Notes: generated from the letters alone by a model not told the origin. DNA of 64,000 nt from Thermofilum sp. NZ13 (GCA_002855745.1 NDWX01000001.1:248001-312000), one strand, 5' to 3'. Positions 32,448 through 41,329 are shown, numbered from the stretch's first letter. Made by a program: numbers and translations.

Positions 32448-33674
32448 GTGAACTCTGCAACGAGCACCGCGGAGCTCATAGCCAGGACCCAGCTGATCGA
32501 GGAGTCTTTTAGGAGGAACGAGCAGCTGGCCAGGAAGCTTGTGGGCGTCATCCACTCGCGCTTCCGCGAGGCCACGAGGGTCCTCGGGGTCGACAGGCTG
32601 AAGATCATGGACTTCTGCGGCACCCACGAGTGGACCATCGTGCACTTCGGGCTGCGGAGCCTGATGCCCGATGGGCTTGAGCTGGTCGCGGGGCCCGGGT
32701 GCCCCGTCTGCGTCACGCCGTCGAGGTACATCGAGGAGGCTATCAGGCTCGCGCTGGACGGCGTGAGGGTGTACACGTACGGGGACACGTTCAAGCTGAG
32801 GACGATCATTGAGGTGCGGGGCGTCTACTCCCTGGAGGAGGCGAGGAGCAGGGGGGCGGACGTCAAGATGGTGACCGGCCTGCCAGACGCCGTCAGGGAC
32901 GCAAGGAGGCACGGCAAGGACTCCCTGTTCCTCGGGATAGGCTTCGAGACCGTGGCCCCGGGCTACGCTCAGGCGGTGCTCAGCGGGCACGTACCCGAGA
33001 ACCTCAAGCTGCTGAGCCTCGTCAAGCTCACGCCACCGGCGATGTTCTACTCGCTCGACATCCTGCGCGAGAAGCCGCCAGAGCCGCCTGTCATGGGCGT
33101 CATCGCTCCAGGGCACGTCTCCACCATAACCGGTGCAAAGGCCTGGGAGCCCGTCGCCGAGAACTACTCGATCCCCGTCGTCGTCTCGGGATTCGAGCCC
33201 ATCGACGTCCTCGCGTCGATAGCGGAGATCCTCAGCCAGCTCGCCAGGCGGGAGGCCAGGGTGAGGATCGAGTACACCCGCGCTGTGACGTGGGCCGGGG
33301 ACCTCAAGGCCCAGGCCATGATTCACAAGGCCTTCTACGCCGTCGACGACGCGTGGCGCGGGATAGGCTTCCTGCCGCTCAGCGGCCTGAGGCTCAGGGA
33401 AGCCTTCTCGAGCCTCGACGCCTTCAAGCAGTTCGGCATCCCGGAGCTGAAGCCGGAGGACTGGAGGAAGGACACCCCACCGGGCTGCCGGTGCGCCGAG
33501 GTCACCTTGGGCAAGGCGAAGCCGACGGACTGCCCCATGTTCCTGAAGAAGTGCACTCCCGAGAAGCCCTACGGGCCCTGCATGGTTTCGCTGGAGGGGA
33601 CGTGCGCGGTTTGGGCCCGGTTCGGGGGCGGCGGCGTCGCAGATGACATTGCACGCGAGCTCGGATTGAAGTAG
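32448..33674 (+). CDS. hypD: Hydrogenase maturation factor HypD
   Basis: 408 residues, full length. Conserved cysteines: C57 in MDFCGTHEW, C85 and C88 in GPGCPVCVTP, plus a C-terminal 4Fe-4S set in PGCRCAEVTLG, DCPMFLKKCTP and GPCMVSLEGTCAVW. HypD with HypC builds the Fe(CN)2CO unit of NiFe hydrogenases. GTG 32448 follows a TATA-like CGATAAATCGC. It is divergent from the molybdopterin oxidoreductase. HypC, E and F are not adjacent. Confidence 0.95.
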   Translation: MNSATSTAELIARTQLIEESFRRNEQLARKLVGVIHSRFREATRVLGVDRLKIMDFCGTHEWTIVHFGLRSLMPDGLELVAGPGCPVCVTPSRYIEEAIRLALDGVRVYTYGDTFKLRTIIEVRGVYSLEEARSRGADVKMVTGLPDAVRDARRHGKDSLFLGIGFETVAPGYAQAVLSGHVPENLKLLSLVKLTPPAMFYSLDILREKPPEPPVMGVIAPGHVSTITGAKAWEPVAENYSIPVVVSGFEPIDVLASIAEILSQLARREARVRIEYTRAVTWAGDLKAQAMIHKAFYAVDDAWRGIGFLPLSGLRLREAFSSLDAFKQFGIPELKPEDWRKDTPPGCRCAEVTLGKAKPTDCPMFLKKCTPEKPYGPCMVSLEGTCAVWARFGGGGVADDIARELGLK

Positions 33675-33761
33675 GGGGCTCAGGCATCGTGGAAACCCCG
33701 ATTCCGCTACACCATGACGTGCACTTCGTTTGAAGAGACAGAGACGAGATGGTAGACGTCC

Positions 33762-34148
33762 TTGCGCTGCTTTCGGCTATGGAGGTATTGGGTGCTTAGC
33801 GACAATTGTGGGCTTGGCGTACTAGCTGGGGGGTTCGAGAGCATTAAATATAGGTTTCGGGAAATAGATCACAGATTCGAAAGAATCGAGGACGCAGTCG
33901 AGGGCGTGAAAGCGAAGATAGGCAGGCTGGGTGTAGCGTTCACGATCCACCAGGAGTTCTTCGTCGAGTACTTAGCTTCAGAGGGTGTTCTGAGGTCTCA
34001 GTCCGCCCGCCTACTTATACGGGAAGCCAATAGGGTCATCGATCTAGTCATGTCAAACTCGCTGAGTCCCAAGGAGAAAGAGAGGCTTAAGGGGCTCGCC
34101 TTCCAGGGGGATTTAAATCGTGCAAAAACCCGTAAATTAAGAGCGTGA
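33762..34148 (+). CDS. Helical protein of unknown function, possibly 5'-frameshifted
   Basis: 128 residues, best part from about residue 25 on: FESIKYRFREIDHRFERIED looks like a short coiled coil, followed by helical sequence ending SPKEKERLKGLAFQG. GTG 33792 would start it cleanly. In another frame ATG 33750 gives MVDVLALLSAMEVLGA and a stop, which reads like a real N-terminus, so one indel may have split the gene. The N-terminal 20 residues as given are rich in W, R and C and not credible. No family recognised. Confidence 0.42.
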   Translation: MRCFRLWRYWVLSDNCGLGVLAGGFESIKYRFREIDHRFERIEDAVEGVKAKIGRLGVAFTIHQEFFVEYLASEGVLRSQSARLLIREANRVIDLVMSNSLSPKEKERLKGLAFQGDLNRAKTRKLRA

Positions 34149-34235
34149 AACCGGGGATTGCCGCGGTTTAAGGCTTGATCCGGGTTGCGCGCGGTTCTCC
34201 CTCAAGCTTTCTTTAACCGAGCTGCTGGAGGTTTA

Positions 34236-34257
34236 CGTGAAAAATACTTATTTCACG
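34236..34257. promoter_or_regulatory. Inverted repeat flanking a TATA-like core
   Basis: CGTGAAA-8 nt-TTTCACG (34236-34257) is a 7-bp perfect inverted repeat whose centre AATACTTA is TATA-like. It ends about 22 bases before GTG 34280. A dimeric regulator bound here would block the promoter of the downstream gene. Confidence 0.45.
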
Positions 34258-34279
34258 AGCGCGGTTTAGCTAAAATGGA

Positions 34280-34621
34280 GTGTTGGGTTTGCCGCTGGAG
34301 ACTCCACCCGAGCCCGTTGAGGTCAAAACCCGTATCAACGAGCTGTTCAGGGCGCTTTCCCGGGATCTCGGTCCCCACGCCGCGGGCGTCGCCGTGTGGA
34401 GCGGCAACCTCTTCGCCAGGCACCTTTGGGGTAGTTGGGGTAGCGAGCTGCGGAGGCTGGGCTTCACATGGCCCAGGTTCCTCGCTTTCCTTAAGCCGTA
34501 CACCCCCCTCATAGCCCGGTGGGCCATCGAGGGGAGCATGAGGTGGGAGGACCTCGTGGAGAAGATAAGAGCCGACCTCGAGTCCAGCAGGGGCTGGGGG
34601 CTTGAGAGGTTTCTAGCCTAG
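34280..34621 (+). CDS. Hypothetical protein, 113 residues
   Basis: Start GTG 34280, about 22 bases behind the palindromic promoter. The protein is helical with several Trp (VAVWSGNLFARHLWGSWGSE, FTWPRFLAFLKPYTP). No membrane span or catalytic motif is evident and I recognise no family. The stop overlaps by 4 bases the end of the convergent ABC ATPase gene. Confidence 0.5.
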   Translation: MLGLPLETPPEPVEVKTRINELFRALSRDLGPHAAGVAVWSGNLFARHLWGSWGSELRRLGFTWPRFLAFLKPYTPLIARWAIEGSMRWEDLVEKIRADLESSRGWGLERFLA

Positions 34622-35349
34622 CCCTTCTTCACGAAGCTCGCGATGAGCTCATCGTACCTGTCAGGAGTATAGATGTCTATCAGCGAGCCGCTGTGCATCC
34701 TCGCCACCCTGTTGCAGTTCCAGATGAGCTCGAGGTTGTGGGTCACCATGACGATGGTTATGCTCTGCTCCTTGTTCAGCTTCTTAAAGAGGTTCATCAC
34801 CATCTGGGAGTTCGTGGCGTCGAGGTTGCCCGTGGGCTCGTCCGCCAGCAGGATCTTGGGCTTGGAGACTATGGCCCTGGCTATCGCCACCCTCTGTTGC
34901 TCACCCCCACTCAGCTGGTTCGGGAACTTGTACTCGACGCCCTCAAGGCCCACCATCCTCAAGGCCTCTAAGGCCATCCTCCTCCTCACTTCTCTCGGTA
35001 TGCCCTTCTTTACGAGCGGCAGCTCGACGTTCTCCACGACCCTGAGCCTCGGGATTAGGTAGAAGAGCTGGAACACGAAGCCGACGGTCTCGTTCCTGTA
35101 CCTGCTCAGCTCCTCGTCGCTCCTCAGCGACGTGATGTCGACCCCGGCAACGGTGATCCTGCCTCGCGTCGGTCGGTCGAGGCCCCCGATCAGGTGAAGG
35201 GTGGTCGTCTTGCCGCTACCGCTGGGCCCGACTATCGCGAAGAACTCGCCCTGCTTCACGCTCATCGTGACATCCCTGACGGCGACGACCTGGCCTGTTG
35301 AGCCGTCGTAGATCTTCCAGACGCTCTCGAGCCTTATGATGTCACTCAT
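34618..35349 (-). CDS. ABC transporter ATP-binding protein, MacB/LolD type
   Basis: 243 residues with Walker A GPSGSGKTTTLHLIGG (about 39-54), Q-loop FQLFYLIP, signature NQLSGGEQQRVAIARAI, Walker B ILLADEPTGNLD and H-loop VTHN. The LolD/MacB subclass works with FtsX-type permeases in mechanotransmission or export rather than uptake. It is the last gene of a three-gene operon: secreted protein, permease, ATPase, with 4-8 base overlaps. Confidence 0.9.
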   Translation of the reverse strand: MSDIIRLESVWKIYDGSTGQVVAVRDVTMSVKQGEFFAIVGPSGSGKTTTLHLIGGLDRPTRGRITVAGVDITSLRSDEELSRYRNETVGFVFQLFYLIPRLRVVENVELPLVKKGIPREVRRRMALEALRMVGLEGVEYKFPNQLSGGEQQRVAIARAIVSKPKILLADEPTGNLDATNSQMVMNLFKKLNKEQSITIVMVTHNLELIWNCNRVARMHSGSLIDIYTPDRYDELIASFVKKG

Positions 35350-36520
35350 ACCTGAGCGCCTCCACCGGCCGAAGCGAGGCCCCTCTCCTCGAAGGTATGT
35401 ACGCGGCTAGGGCGTTCATCGCAAGCGGCAGTAGGGACGATGTCGCCAAGACATTGGGTGAGAGGGTCAGCTTCAGCTCGAAGGTGAACATCGGTATCTT
35501 AACTAGGAGCGAGGCTATGGCGGCGAGTGCGAGGCCGCCGGCTATGCCTATAGCCGACACGATGACGGCCTCGAGGAGGAATATCAGCAGGACGTCGTTG
35601 CTGGTGTACCCGAGGGCTTTTAGTATGCCTATCTCCTTGGTCCTCTGCACGACGCTTATCGTGGTGCTGTCGAATATCCAGAGGGCCGTGACCCCCATGC
35701 CGACCGCGGATATCAGGGCTATGAACGTCTGGAGCGCCCCGACCAGCGCTGTGAACTGGCTGACCATCGCGGCCGCGGATATTATGTTCGACCCCGGCGG
35801 CGCAACCGCTTTGACCTCGCTGGTTATTTCGTTGAGCCTGTTCAGGTCTGAGACGAGTATTATGACGCCACCGTAGTTCCTAGTGTTCGAGACGTAGGCG
35901 AAGTACGCGCTGGGATCCATGTAAACGTAATAAGATCCTGTCGGGCCGCCCATTATCGTCGAGGCCTGCTTCATGAGGCCCACCACTACCAGCTGGACGT
36001 CCTTGGAGCGGAGCCGTACCACGAGGGAAGAGCCGACGTCGAGTAACTTCTGGCCCGTGTTGGGGTCTCTCCAGAGGTTGTTTGAGACGAGTACGCCGAG
36101 CCCGTTGGGCTCCAGAGAGCCCTCTTTCACCACCTGGGACATATCCGACACACCTAGGTAGATGGGGAGGTGCTGCGGGTCTATCGCCACTATTGTGACG
36201 GACTGCTCTCCACCGGAAGTGTATACTGTTCCCGTCGTCATGACTATACCGAATGCGTCCTTCACGCCCGCTATTCTCTTGAAGTAGGCTATGTCCGCGT
36301 CCGTGAAGCCGCCTGCGTAGCCTCCCGTCACGATGATGCTGTTGGCCGCTATAGTCCTCTGCAGTTGCTCTACGAAGCTCTTCTGAAAGCTCTCGCCTAT
36401 GCCGAGCGCAGCGCTGAGGGCCACGACGGCGATCATGACTCCTATGATTGCTCCTAAAGCCCTGCCCCGCTTTTCCTTAATGCTGGTGAAGGCCAGGTAG
36501 AAGTAGTCTGATACTTTCAA
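35342..36520 (-). CDS. FtsX/MacB-like ABC transporter permease
   Basis: 392 residues: one N-terminal span (about 22-42), a large extracytoplasmic MacB periplasmic core-like domain (45-270), then three C-terminal spans with the FtsX motif (VQRTKEIGILKALGYTSNDV) and the family-typical C-terminus ASLRPVEALRYE. Overlaps the ATPase gene by 8 bases and the secreted-protein gene by 4. The complex likely exports or acts mechanically on the cell-surface partner. Confidence 0.87.
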   Translation of the reverse strand: MKVSDYFYLAFTSIKEKRGRALGAIIGVMIAVVALSAALGIGESFQKSFVEQLQRTIAANSIIVTGGYAGGFTDADIAYFKRIAGVKDAFGIVMTTGTVYTSGGEQSVTIVAIDPQHLPIYLGVSDMSQVVKEGSLEPNGLGVLVSNNLWRDPNTGQKLLDVGSSLVVRLRSKDVQLVVVGLMKQASTIMGGPTGSYYVYMDPSAYFAYVSNTRNYGGVIILVSDLNRLNEITSEVKAVAPPGSNIISAAAMVSQFTALVGALQTFIALISAVGMGVTALWIFDSTTISVVQRTKEIGILKALGYTSNDVLLIFLLEAVIVSAIGIAGGLALAAIASLLVKIPMFTFELKLTLSPNVLATSSLLPLAMNALAAYIPSRRGASLRPVEALRYE

Positions 36521-38091
36521 CCAACCGCACCCCTACGCTGCCTCCTCCGGTAAAGGTAGAGCCCCGCAACCGCAACGACCGCTACGGCCAGGAGCGCCAA
36601 GTAGCTGTTGAAAGACGAGCGCTGCGAGTTGCTGCTTGACGAGGCTGAGGAGGCTGGGACGACCTCGACGACAGCCGTCCTCTCCACGTAGGCTGTTTTG
36701 CCGTAAGCGTCGCGGTACGTGACCCTGAACTTCACCTCATAGCTGCCCTCCTTCACCGCCCTGAAGGTGAATGGCACGCTCGTCAGGACCTGGGGGTTCA
36801 GCTGGCCGAGGAAGGTGTACAGGGACCTGGCTGAGGCTAGGCCCTCTGGCGGGTAAGCGGTGACGTTGACCGCGTAGACGGGGTAAGTGCCGTCGTTGAT
36901 TATGCTGAGCGCGAACACCACGTTGGCGCCAACCTCAGCCCTCTGGGGCACGACCTCGATCGAGGTGATCGAGAGGCTTGAGCGCTGGAGGATGAATAGT
37001 GTGAAGGAGCCCTGGGTGAAGGTCAGCCCTCCGCCGGGCGTGTAGTAGACCGCCTGGTAGGTTACGGGGACGCTCGCCGAAGCGGTGCTTGGGACGTCCA
37101 CGCGGACGGTGAACGACTTCGTCTCCCCTGGCTTCAGGCTACCCAGGTTAGCCATCACCGGGTCGATCGCGAGCGGGCTGCCCTGGAGGCTTAGGATCAC
37201 CTGGAGGTTGCTCGCCTCGACGCTCCCGAGGTTGATGACGTTGAGCGTGACGTTGCTTCTCGAGCCGGCGAGGACGCTTGACGGAGAGGGCACCACGAGG
37301 ATGCTTTGGCCCTGGCTCGCGTACAGCGGTATGCTATAAGCGGTTGTCTTAGCGTTGCCGGTGCAGTCGACGTAGGATAGCGTGACCGCCACCGTTGGGA
37401 AGCTGGACTGGGGTACGACGCTCAGCGGGGCGGTGAAGTGCGCGCCTGCTGGGAGCTCCTGAAGCTGGTAGGTTAGGGGGACCGAAGCGTTCAGGATCGT
37501 GACCCCTTGACCTGTGACGGTGATTGACATCTTCCTCAGGGTTGAGGAGCCGTTATTCACCACGTCGAGGAGCACCCCGTTGATCGAGTTCATGTAAACC
37601 ATCTGGGGCTTCAGGCTCACGCGCAGATCCTCGGACCAGCAGGCCGTGATCGACGCGTCGATGCTCGTGGACCCGCCTGCCTGAGTGTTCATGCCGTTAG
37701 CGTCGTCCCAGCTGTCCTCCCATGTGATCAGCAGCTTCACGGGGCAGACGGCGGGGGCGCGGGCCCCGTCAAGATTAAAGGTGGCGACTTTTGCTGTGCC
37801 GGGCCTCCAGGAGCCTAGCTGGACTGGTTGCTCCGAGAGGACACTCGCGTTGCACTGAGGCTGCAGCGCAATAGAGGAGCCTAGTAGAGTGTATTTCCCG
37901 AAGTACGAGAGCGCTACAGTCACAGTCCGCGTGGTGCCGGAGCCGCCAGCCACGCTGATGGACTCCACGTTGAATACGTAAACGGCGCCTCCCCTCGTGC
38001 TCGCGGTCGAGGGCTGGATGGGGGGAGCTGATGTGGCGATGGCTACGAGCATCAGAATAGCGGACAGCACAGCTAGGGTTTTCTCCCTCAT
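36517..38091 (-). CDS. Secreted, membrane-anchored repeat protein of COG1361 type
   Basis: 524 residues from ATG 38091. Signal peptide (LAVLSAILMLVAIATSAPP), four or more Ig-like/CARDB-type beta domains (VTLSYVDCTGNAKTT; RSNVTLNVINLGSVEASNL; GANVVFALSIINDGTYPV), a Ser-rich linker (SSASSSSNSQRSS) and a C-terminal span (ALLAVAVVAVAGLYL) followed by RRRQRR. In archaea such proteins often lie beside MacB-like ABC genes and may be the surface or adaptor part of the exporter. A 15-bp palindrome overlaps its start region. Confidence 0.8.
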   Translation of the reverse strand: MREKTLAVLSAILMLVAIATSAPPIQPSTASTRGGAVYVFNVESISVAGGSGTTRTVTVALSYFGKYTLLGSSIALQPQCNASVLSEQPVQLGSWRPGTAKVATFNLDGARAPAVCPVKLLITWEDSWDDANGMNTQAGGSTSIDASITACWSEDLRVSLKPQMVYMNSINGVLLDVVNNGSSTLRKMSITVTGQGVTILNASVPLTYQLQELPAGAHFTAPLSVVPQSSFPTVAVTLSYVDCTGNAKTTAYSIPLYASQGQSILVVPSPSSVLAGSRSNVTLNVINLGSVEASNLQVILSLQGSPLAIDPVMANLGSLKPGETKSFTVRVDVPSTASASVPVTYQAVYYTPGGGLTFTQGSFTLFILQRSSLSITSIEVVPQRAEVGANVVFALSIINDGTYPVYAVNVTAYPPEGLASARSLYTFLGQLNPQVLTSVPFTFRAVKEGSYEVKFRVTYRDAYGKTAYVERTAVVEVVPASSASSSSNSQRSSFNSYLALLAVAVVAVAGLYLYRRRQRRGAVG

Positions 38092-38105
38092 ATCGGTCAC
38101 CGATA
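38091..38105. promoter_or_regulatory. PadR operator candidate 1: TATCGGT-C-ACCGATA
   Basis: A perfect 7-bp inverted repeat around one base at the start of the MacB-like operon, between its TATA-like AAGCTTATTAG (about 38120) and ATG 38091. A near copy (one mismatch) is upstream of the padR gene at 38577. Same sequence at both promoters is good evidence for a common repressor, most simply the adjacent PadR protein. Confidence 0.65.
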
Positions 38106-38128
38106 CAAGCCCTCGCAGCTAATAAGCT

Positions 38129-38572
38129 TTATGTATTTCCGGTGTACGCGTCGCGGCCTGCTATTTCTTCGAGCTCCTTAGCTATCCTCGAGATCCTGGA
38201 TCTGAGCTCGCTGCTGAGGGCTGTGCGTGCGGAGAAGTCTCTCAGGAAGTCCACGTACCCCTCCATCACCTGTAGCACGTCTTCGATAGAGGCCGGCTTC
38301 AAGCCTAAGCCGCACTCCTCCACCTCGACGAGCCCCTTTTCCGTGAGGCTGTAAACTTTCTGCCCCCCTACCTCCGTGTGCTTCACCAGCCCCTCGCGCT
38401 CGAGCTCGTGGAGCAGAGGGTAGACCGCGCCGGGAGACGGCCTCCAAAGCCCCCCTGTTATGGCCTCTACCTGGCTTATGATCTCGATGCCGCTCATCGG
38501 CTTGTTTCTCAGCAGCGTCAGTACCAGCACTCGGAGCGGGTTTCTCGCGAAGCGCGCCATGAACACGTGCAT
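38129..38572 (-). CDS. PadR-family transcriptional regulator
   Basis: 147 residues. N-terminal PadR winged helix (LRVLVLTLLRNKPMSGIEII, then LWRPSPGAVYPLLHELEREG and VYSLTEKG) and a C-terminal dimerisation helix region (VMEGYVDFLRDFS, RISRIAKELEEI). PadR proteins repress transporter genes and release on ligand binding. The gene lies between two ABC export operons, divergent from the second, and has a copy of the palindromic operator at its own start. Confidence 0.88.
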   Translation of the reverse strand: MHVFMARFARNPLRVLVLTLLRNKPMSGIEIISQVEAITGGLWRPSPGAVYPLLHELEREGLVKHTEVGGQKVYSLTEKGLVEVEECGLGLKPASIEDVLQVMEGYVDFLRDFSARTALSSELRSRISRIAKELEEIAGRDAYTGNT

Positions 38573-38576
38573 TATA

Positions 38577-38591
38577 TATCAGTAACCGATA
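38577..38591. promoter_or_regulatory. PadR operator candidate 2: TATCAGT-A-ACCGATA
   Basis: Same 15-bp palindrome as 38091-38105 with one mismatch in one arm, four bases upstream of the padR ATG. The position implies autoregulation. Confidence 0.6.
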
Positions 38592-38647
38592 ACCTGCAGG
38601 GGTGTTAAATGGGTTTGGCAGGGCTACAACATGTAATAGCCAAAAGA

Positions 38648-38655
38648 TATATAAG
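38648..38655 (+). promoter_or_regulatory. TATA box of the ABC-2 exporter operon
   Basis: ATATATAA, in AAAAGATATATAAGG, stands 30-37 bases before ATG 38685 and is a strong archaeal TATA match. Confidence 0.55.
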
Positions 38656-38684
38656 GTGGGAGTTACATATACGGGTGGTCCTCG

Positions 38685-39692
38685 ATGCACGCTGTGGAAG
38701 CCAGGGGGTTAGTTAAGAGGTTCACCACGCGCGAGGGCTCAGCGCTCTTCCGCGGGAGGAAGAGGACGGTCGAGGCGCTCAGCGGGGTCTCATTCGAGAT
38801 TAGAGGAGGTGAGATCTTCGGGCTTCTCGGACCGAACGGGGCTGGCAAGACGACCACCATAAAGATCCTGAGCACGCTGCTTTTACCCGACGCTGGCGAG
38901 GCTTGGGTGAACGGGTACCACGTCGTCAGGGAGGCGAGAAGAGTTAGGGAAAGCGTAGGCGTGAGCCTCTACAGCGACCGTGGATTCTACTGGAAGCTCA
39001 GCGGGAGGGAGAACCTCCTGTACTTCGCGAGCCTCTACCACCTGGACCCGGGCTGGGCGAAGGACAGGGTCGACGAGCTTTTGTCCCTGCTTGGACTGGA
39101 GGAGGATGCCGACAGGCTGGTGGAGGAGTACAGCACCGGCATGAAGTCTAAGCTGAACATAGCTCGGGCTCTGCTGCACGACCCCCCGATACTCTTCCTC
39201 GACGAGCCGACGATAGGCCTCGACCCTAACTCGGCTAGGAAGGTCCGGGAGGTCGTCACGGAGCTGAAGAAGCGAGGGAAGACCATTCTCCTCACTACGC
39301 ACAACATGTTCGAGGCCGACGTGCTGTCGGACAGAGTGGCGATCATAAACAAGGGGAGGATAATAGCCGTAGGCAACCCCTCGGAGCTCAAGAGAAGCAT
39401 AGCAGACCACAACGTCGTCGAGGTTGAGGTTCTCGGGCTGCACGGCGACGGACAGGTGCCTGCCCTCAAGAGCGTGGACGGCGTACTGAACTACGCGTCT
39501 CAAGTTGTCGACCCGTCATCGGGAAGGGCAAGCATCAGGGTGATCTTCGACGGTGGGCACGTCCTGAAGGAGGTTCTAAGCACCCTGCTTAGGACAGACT
39601 TGAAGATCCTGAGCGTTAGGACCGTGGAGCCAACGCTTGAGGACGTTTTCGTCTACTACACGGGTGAGAGGCTTGGCGGCGAAGAACAGTAG
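38685..39692 (+). CDS. ABC-2 type transporter ATP-binding protein
   Basis: 335 residues. Walker A GPNGAGKTTTIKILSTLL (about 47-64), signature EYSTGMKSKLNIARALLHDP, Walker B ILFLDEPTIGLDPNS, and H-loop LTTHNMFEAD. The C-terminal 100 residues match the DrrA/CcmA-like extension. ABC-2 systems export drugs, lipids or polysaccharides. The gene is divergent from padR and followed by two permeases, the first overlapping by 29 bases if GTG 39664 is used. Confidence 0.9.
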   Translation: MHAVEARGLVKRFTTREGSALFRGRKRTVEALSGVSFEIRGGEIFGLLGPNGAGKTTTIKILSTLLLPDAGEAWVNGYHVVREARRVRESVGVSLYSDRGFYWKLSGRENLLYFASLYHLDPGWAKDRVDELLSLLGLEEDADRLVEEYSTGMKSKLNIARALLHDPPILFLDEPTIGLDPNSARKVREVVTELKKRGKTILLTTHNMFEADVLSDRVAIINKGRIIAVGNPSELKRSIADHNVVEVEVLGLHGDGQVPALKSVDGVLNYASQVVDPSSGRASIRVIFDGGHVLKEVLSTLLRTDLKILSVRTVEPTLEDVFVYYTGERLGGEEQ

Positions 39693-40470
39693 TGGTATTC
39701 TGCGGGTTTTCAGGGGCATATTAACCAAGGAGGCCAAGCTCTTGACAAGGTACGTTGGTAGCCTGTTCATGGTCCTGGCATTGCCCTTCATGATGTCAGG
39801 CCTCTTCGTGGGGATCGGCTACGCGGTCGCCGGCCCATCGGCTACGGCGAACTTTGCTTCGAACACCGGGGTTCAGAACCCCATCCTGTACATGACTCTC
39901 GGAGGGGTGTTGATGATCGCGAGCATGGTGATGGTTGAGAACACGTCCAGCGTGATACGAGAAGAGCAGCTCATCGGAACCTTCGAGCTCCACTACCTGA
40001 CCCCCAATAGCACCGTGGTGGTGTGGTTGCTGCACGCAGTCGCCCAGTCTATTCTCATGCTCCTGGTGTTCACGATCGATTTGACCGTCGTCGTTGCGCT
40101 GCAAGGATCCCTTCTCAGCCCCGTGGAGTGGGTCGAGTCGGCGCTCGTCCTTCTCCTGGGCCTCCTTCCCCTAGCGGGGCTGGGGCTCGTGGTTGCAGCT
40201 CTCACGGTCAGGTTCAAGGAAGTGTGGGCTGTGGCCAGCACAGTTAACGCCTTCATCGCCATGCTTTCGGGCTACTACTACCCCCTGGAGGTGTTCCCGC
40301 AGGTGGTTCAAGCGGTCTCCGCTCTGCTTCCCACGACGCACGCCACGCAGGTTCTGAGAGGCATAGTCGCCGGCGGCTCCTCGAGCCTGAATCTGGCCGA
40401 AAGAGTAGGGATCATGGTCTCGCTAGGCTTAGCTTACCTTTACCTTGGCCGGCTCACCTACACGAGGTGA
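39664..40470 (+). CDS. ABC-2 type permease 1
   Basis: 268 residues from GTG 39664, six membrane spans, with the ABC-2 pattern EEQLIGTFELHYLTPNSTVV (coupling region) and a late YYYPLEVFPQVVQAVSALLPTTH stretch (broken here: GYYYPLEVFPQVV) typical of the family. It overlaps the ATPase gene and is followed after 4 bases by a second permease, so the exporter is a heterodimer in the membrane. Substrate unknown. Confidence 0.82.
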   Translation: MRGLAAKNSSGILRVFRGILTKEAKLLTRYVGSLFMVLALPFMMSGLFVGIGYAVAGPSATANFASNTGVQNPILYMTLGGVLMIASMVMVENTSSVIREEQLIGTFELHYLTPNSTVVVWLLHAVAQSILMLLVFTIDLTVVVALQGSLLSPVEWVESALVLLLGLLPLAGLGLVVAALTVRFKEVWAVASTVNAFIAMLSGYYYPLEVFPQVVQAVSALLPTTHATQVLRGIVAGGSSSLNLAERVGIMVSLGLAYLYLGRLTYTR

Positions 40471-40474
40471 GAGG

Positions 40475-41329
40475 ATGAGGCGAGGAGGAGAGGCGAGCTC
40501 TCGAAGTACTAGGTTCGTGGGAGGCCTGAGAGCGCTGGCGCTCGAGGTCTCCTGGACCGCCACGGTTGCTATGAAAACTTACTTCAGGTACCCTGCGTGG
40601 CTAGTCTCCGACATCATAACGACGCCCGCGTGGCTCGTCCTCCTACTCTTCCCAATACTCATGTTCCTCCCCAGAGAGGAGTGGAGCGACCCTAAGGTCC
40701 TTAACATGTTCTTCTGGGCAATGATCCTATGGGACGTTGTCTCGGCCGGCTTATGGAGCTTCGGGATGGCTATAAGGCGGGAGCAACAGACCGGAACGCT
40801 CGAGTTCATCCTCCTCACCAACGCCAACCGCGCCGTCCTCTTCTCGAGGAACCTGTTCTCGAGGATCGTGGGCCTAGGGCTAACGCTAGCCTACACCTAC
40901 TTCTTCTTCGTGCTTCTCTTCGGCACAAGCGTGATACTGCACGATGTCCTCCCGGTCGCTGCGGTCCTGCTGGTCGGGCTCTTCACCTCTATGGGCTTCG
41001 GCCTCATCTACGGGGCGCTCGTGCTTAAGTACAAGAACGTCGGCCCTTTAAACAACATCCTGCAGTTCGTGATACTGGGGCTCAGCGGGGTCTTCTTCCC
41101 GGTCTCGAGCCTGCCTAGAGAGCTCCGGGTGGTTTCGCTGGCAATACCCTTCACGTACCTGTCAGAGCTCTTGAGGTACCACGCCCTCCGCACGCCGACC
41201 GTGCTGCCCGTCGAGCTCGAGTGGGCGCTACTCCTTGCGCTTACGGCGGCGCTAGTTGCCGCAGGGCTGGCTTCGATCTACGCCATCGAGCAGAGGCTCA
41301 AAAGGACTGGGGAGCTCGGGCAGTACTAG
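40475..41329 (+). CDS. ABC-2 type permease 2
   Basis: 284 residues from ATG 40475, with GAGG just upstream. Six membrane spans, with REQQTGTLEFILLTNANRAV in the first coupling region and a second-half GVFFPVSSLPRELRVVSLAI segment that mirrors the first permease. It completes an ABC-2 exporter with 38685 and 39664. PadR control is likely given the divergent regulator. Confidence 0.82.
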   Translation: MRRGGEASSRSTRFVGGLRALALEVSWTATVAMKTYFRYPAWLVSDIITTPAWLVLLLFPILMFLPREEWSDPKVLNMFFWAMILWDVVSAGLWSFGMAIRREQQTGTLEFILLTNANRAVLFSRNLFSRIVGLGLTLAYTYFFFVLLFGTSVILHDVLPVAAVLLVGLFTSMGFGLIYGALVLKYKNVGPLNNILQFVILGLSGVFFPVSSLPRELRVVSLAIPFTYLSELLRYHALRTPTVLPVELEWALLLALTAALVAAGLASIYAIEQRLKRTGELGQY

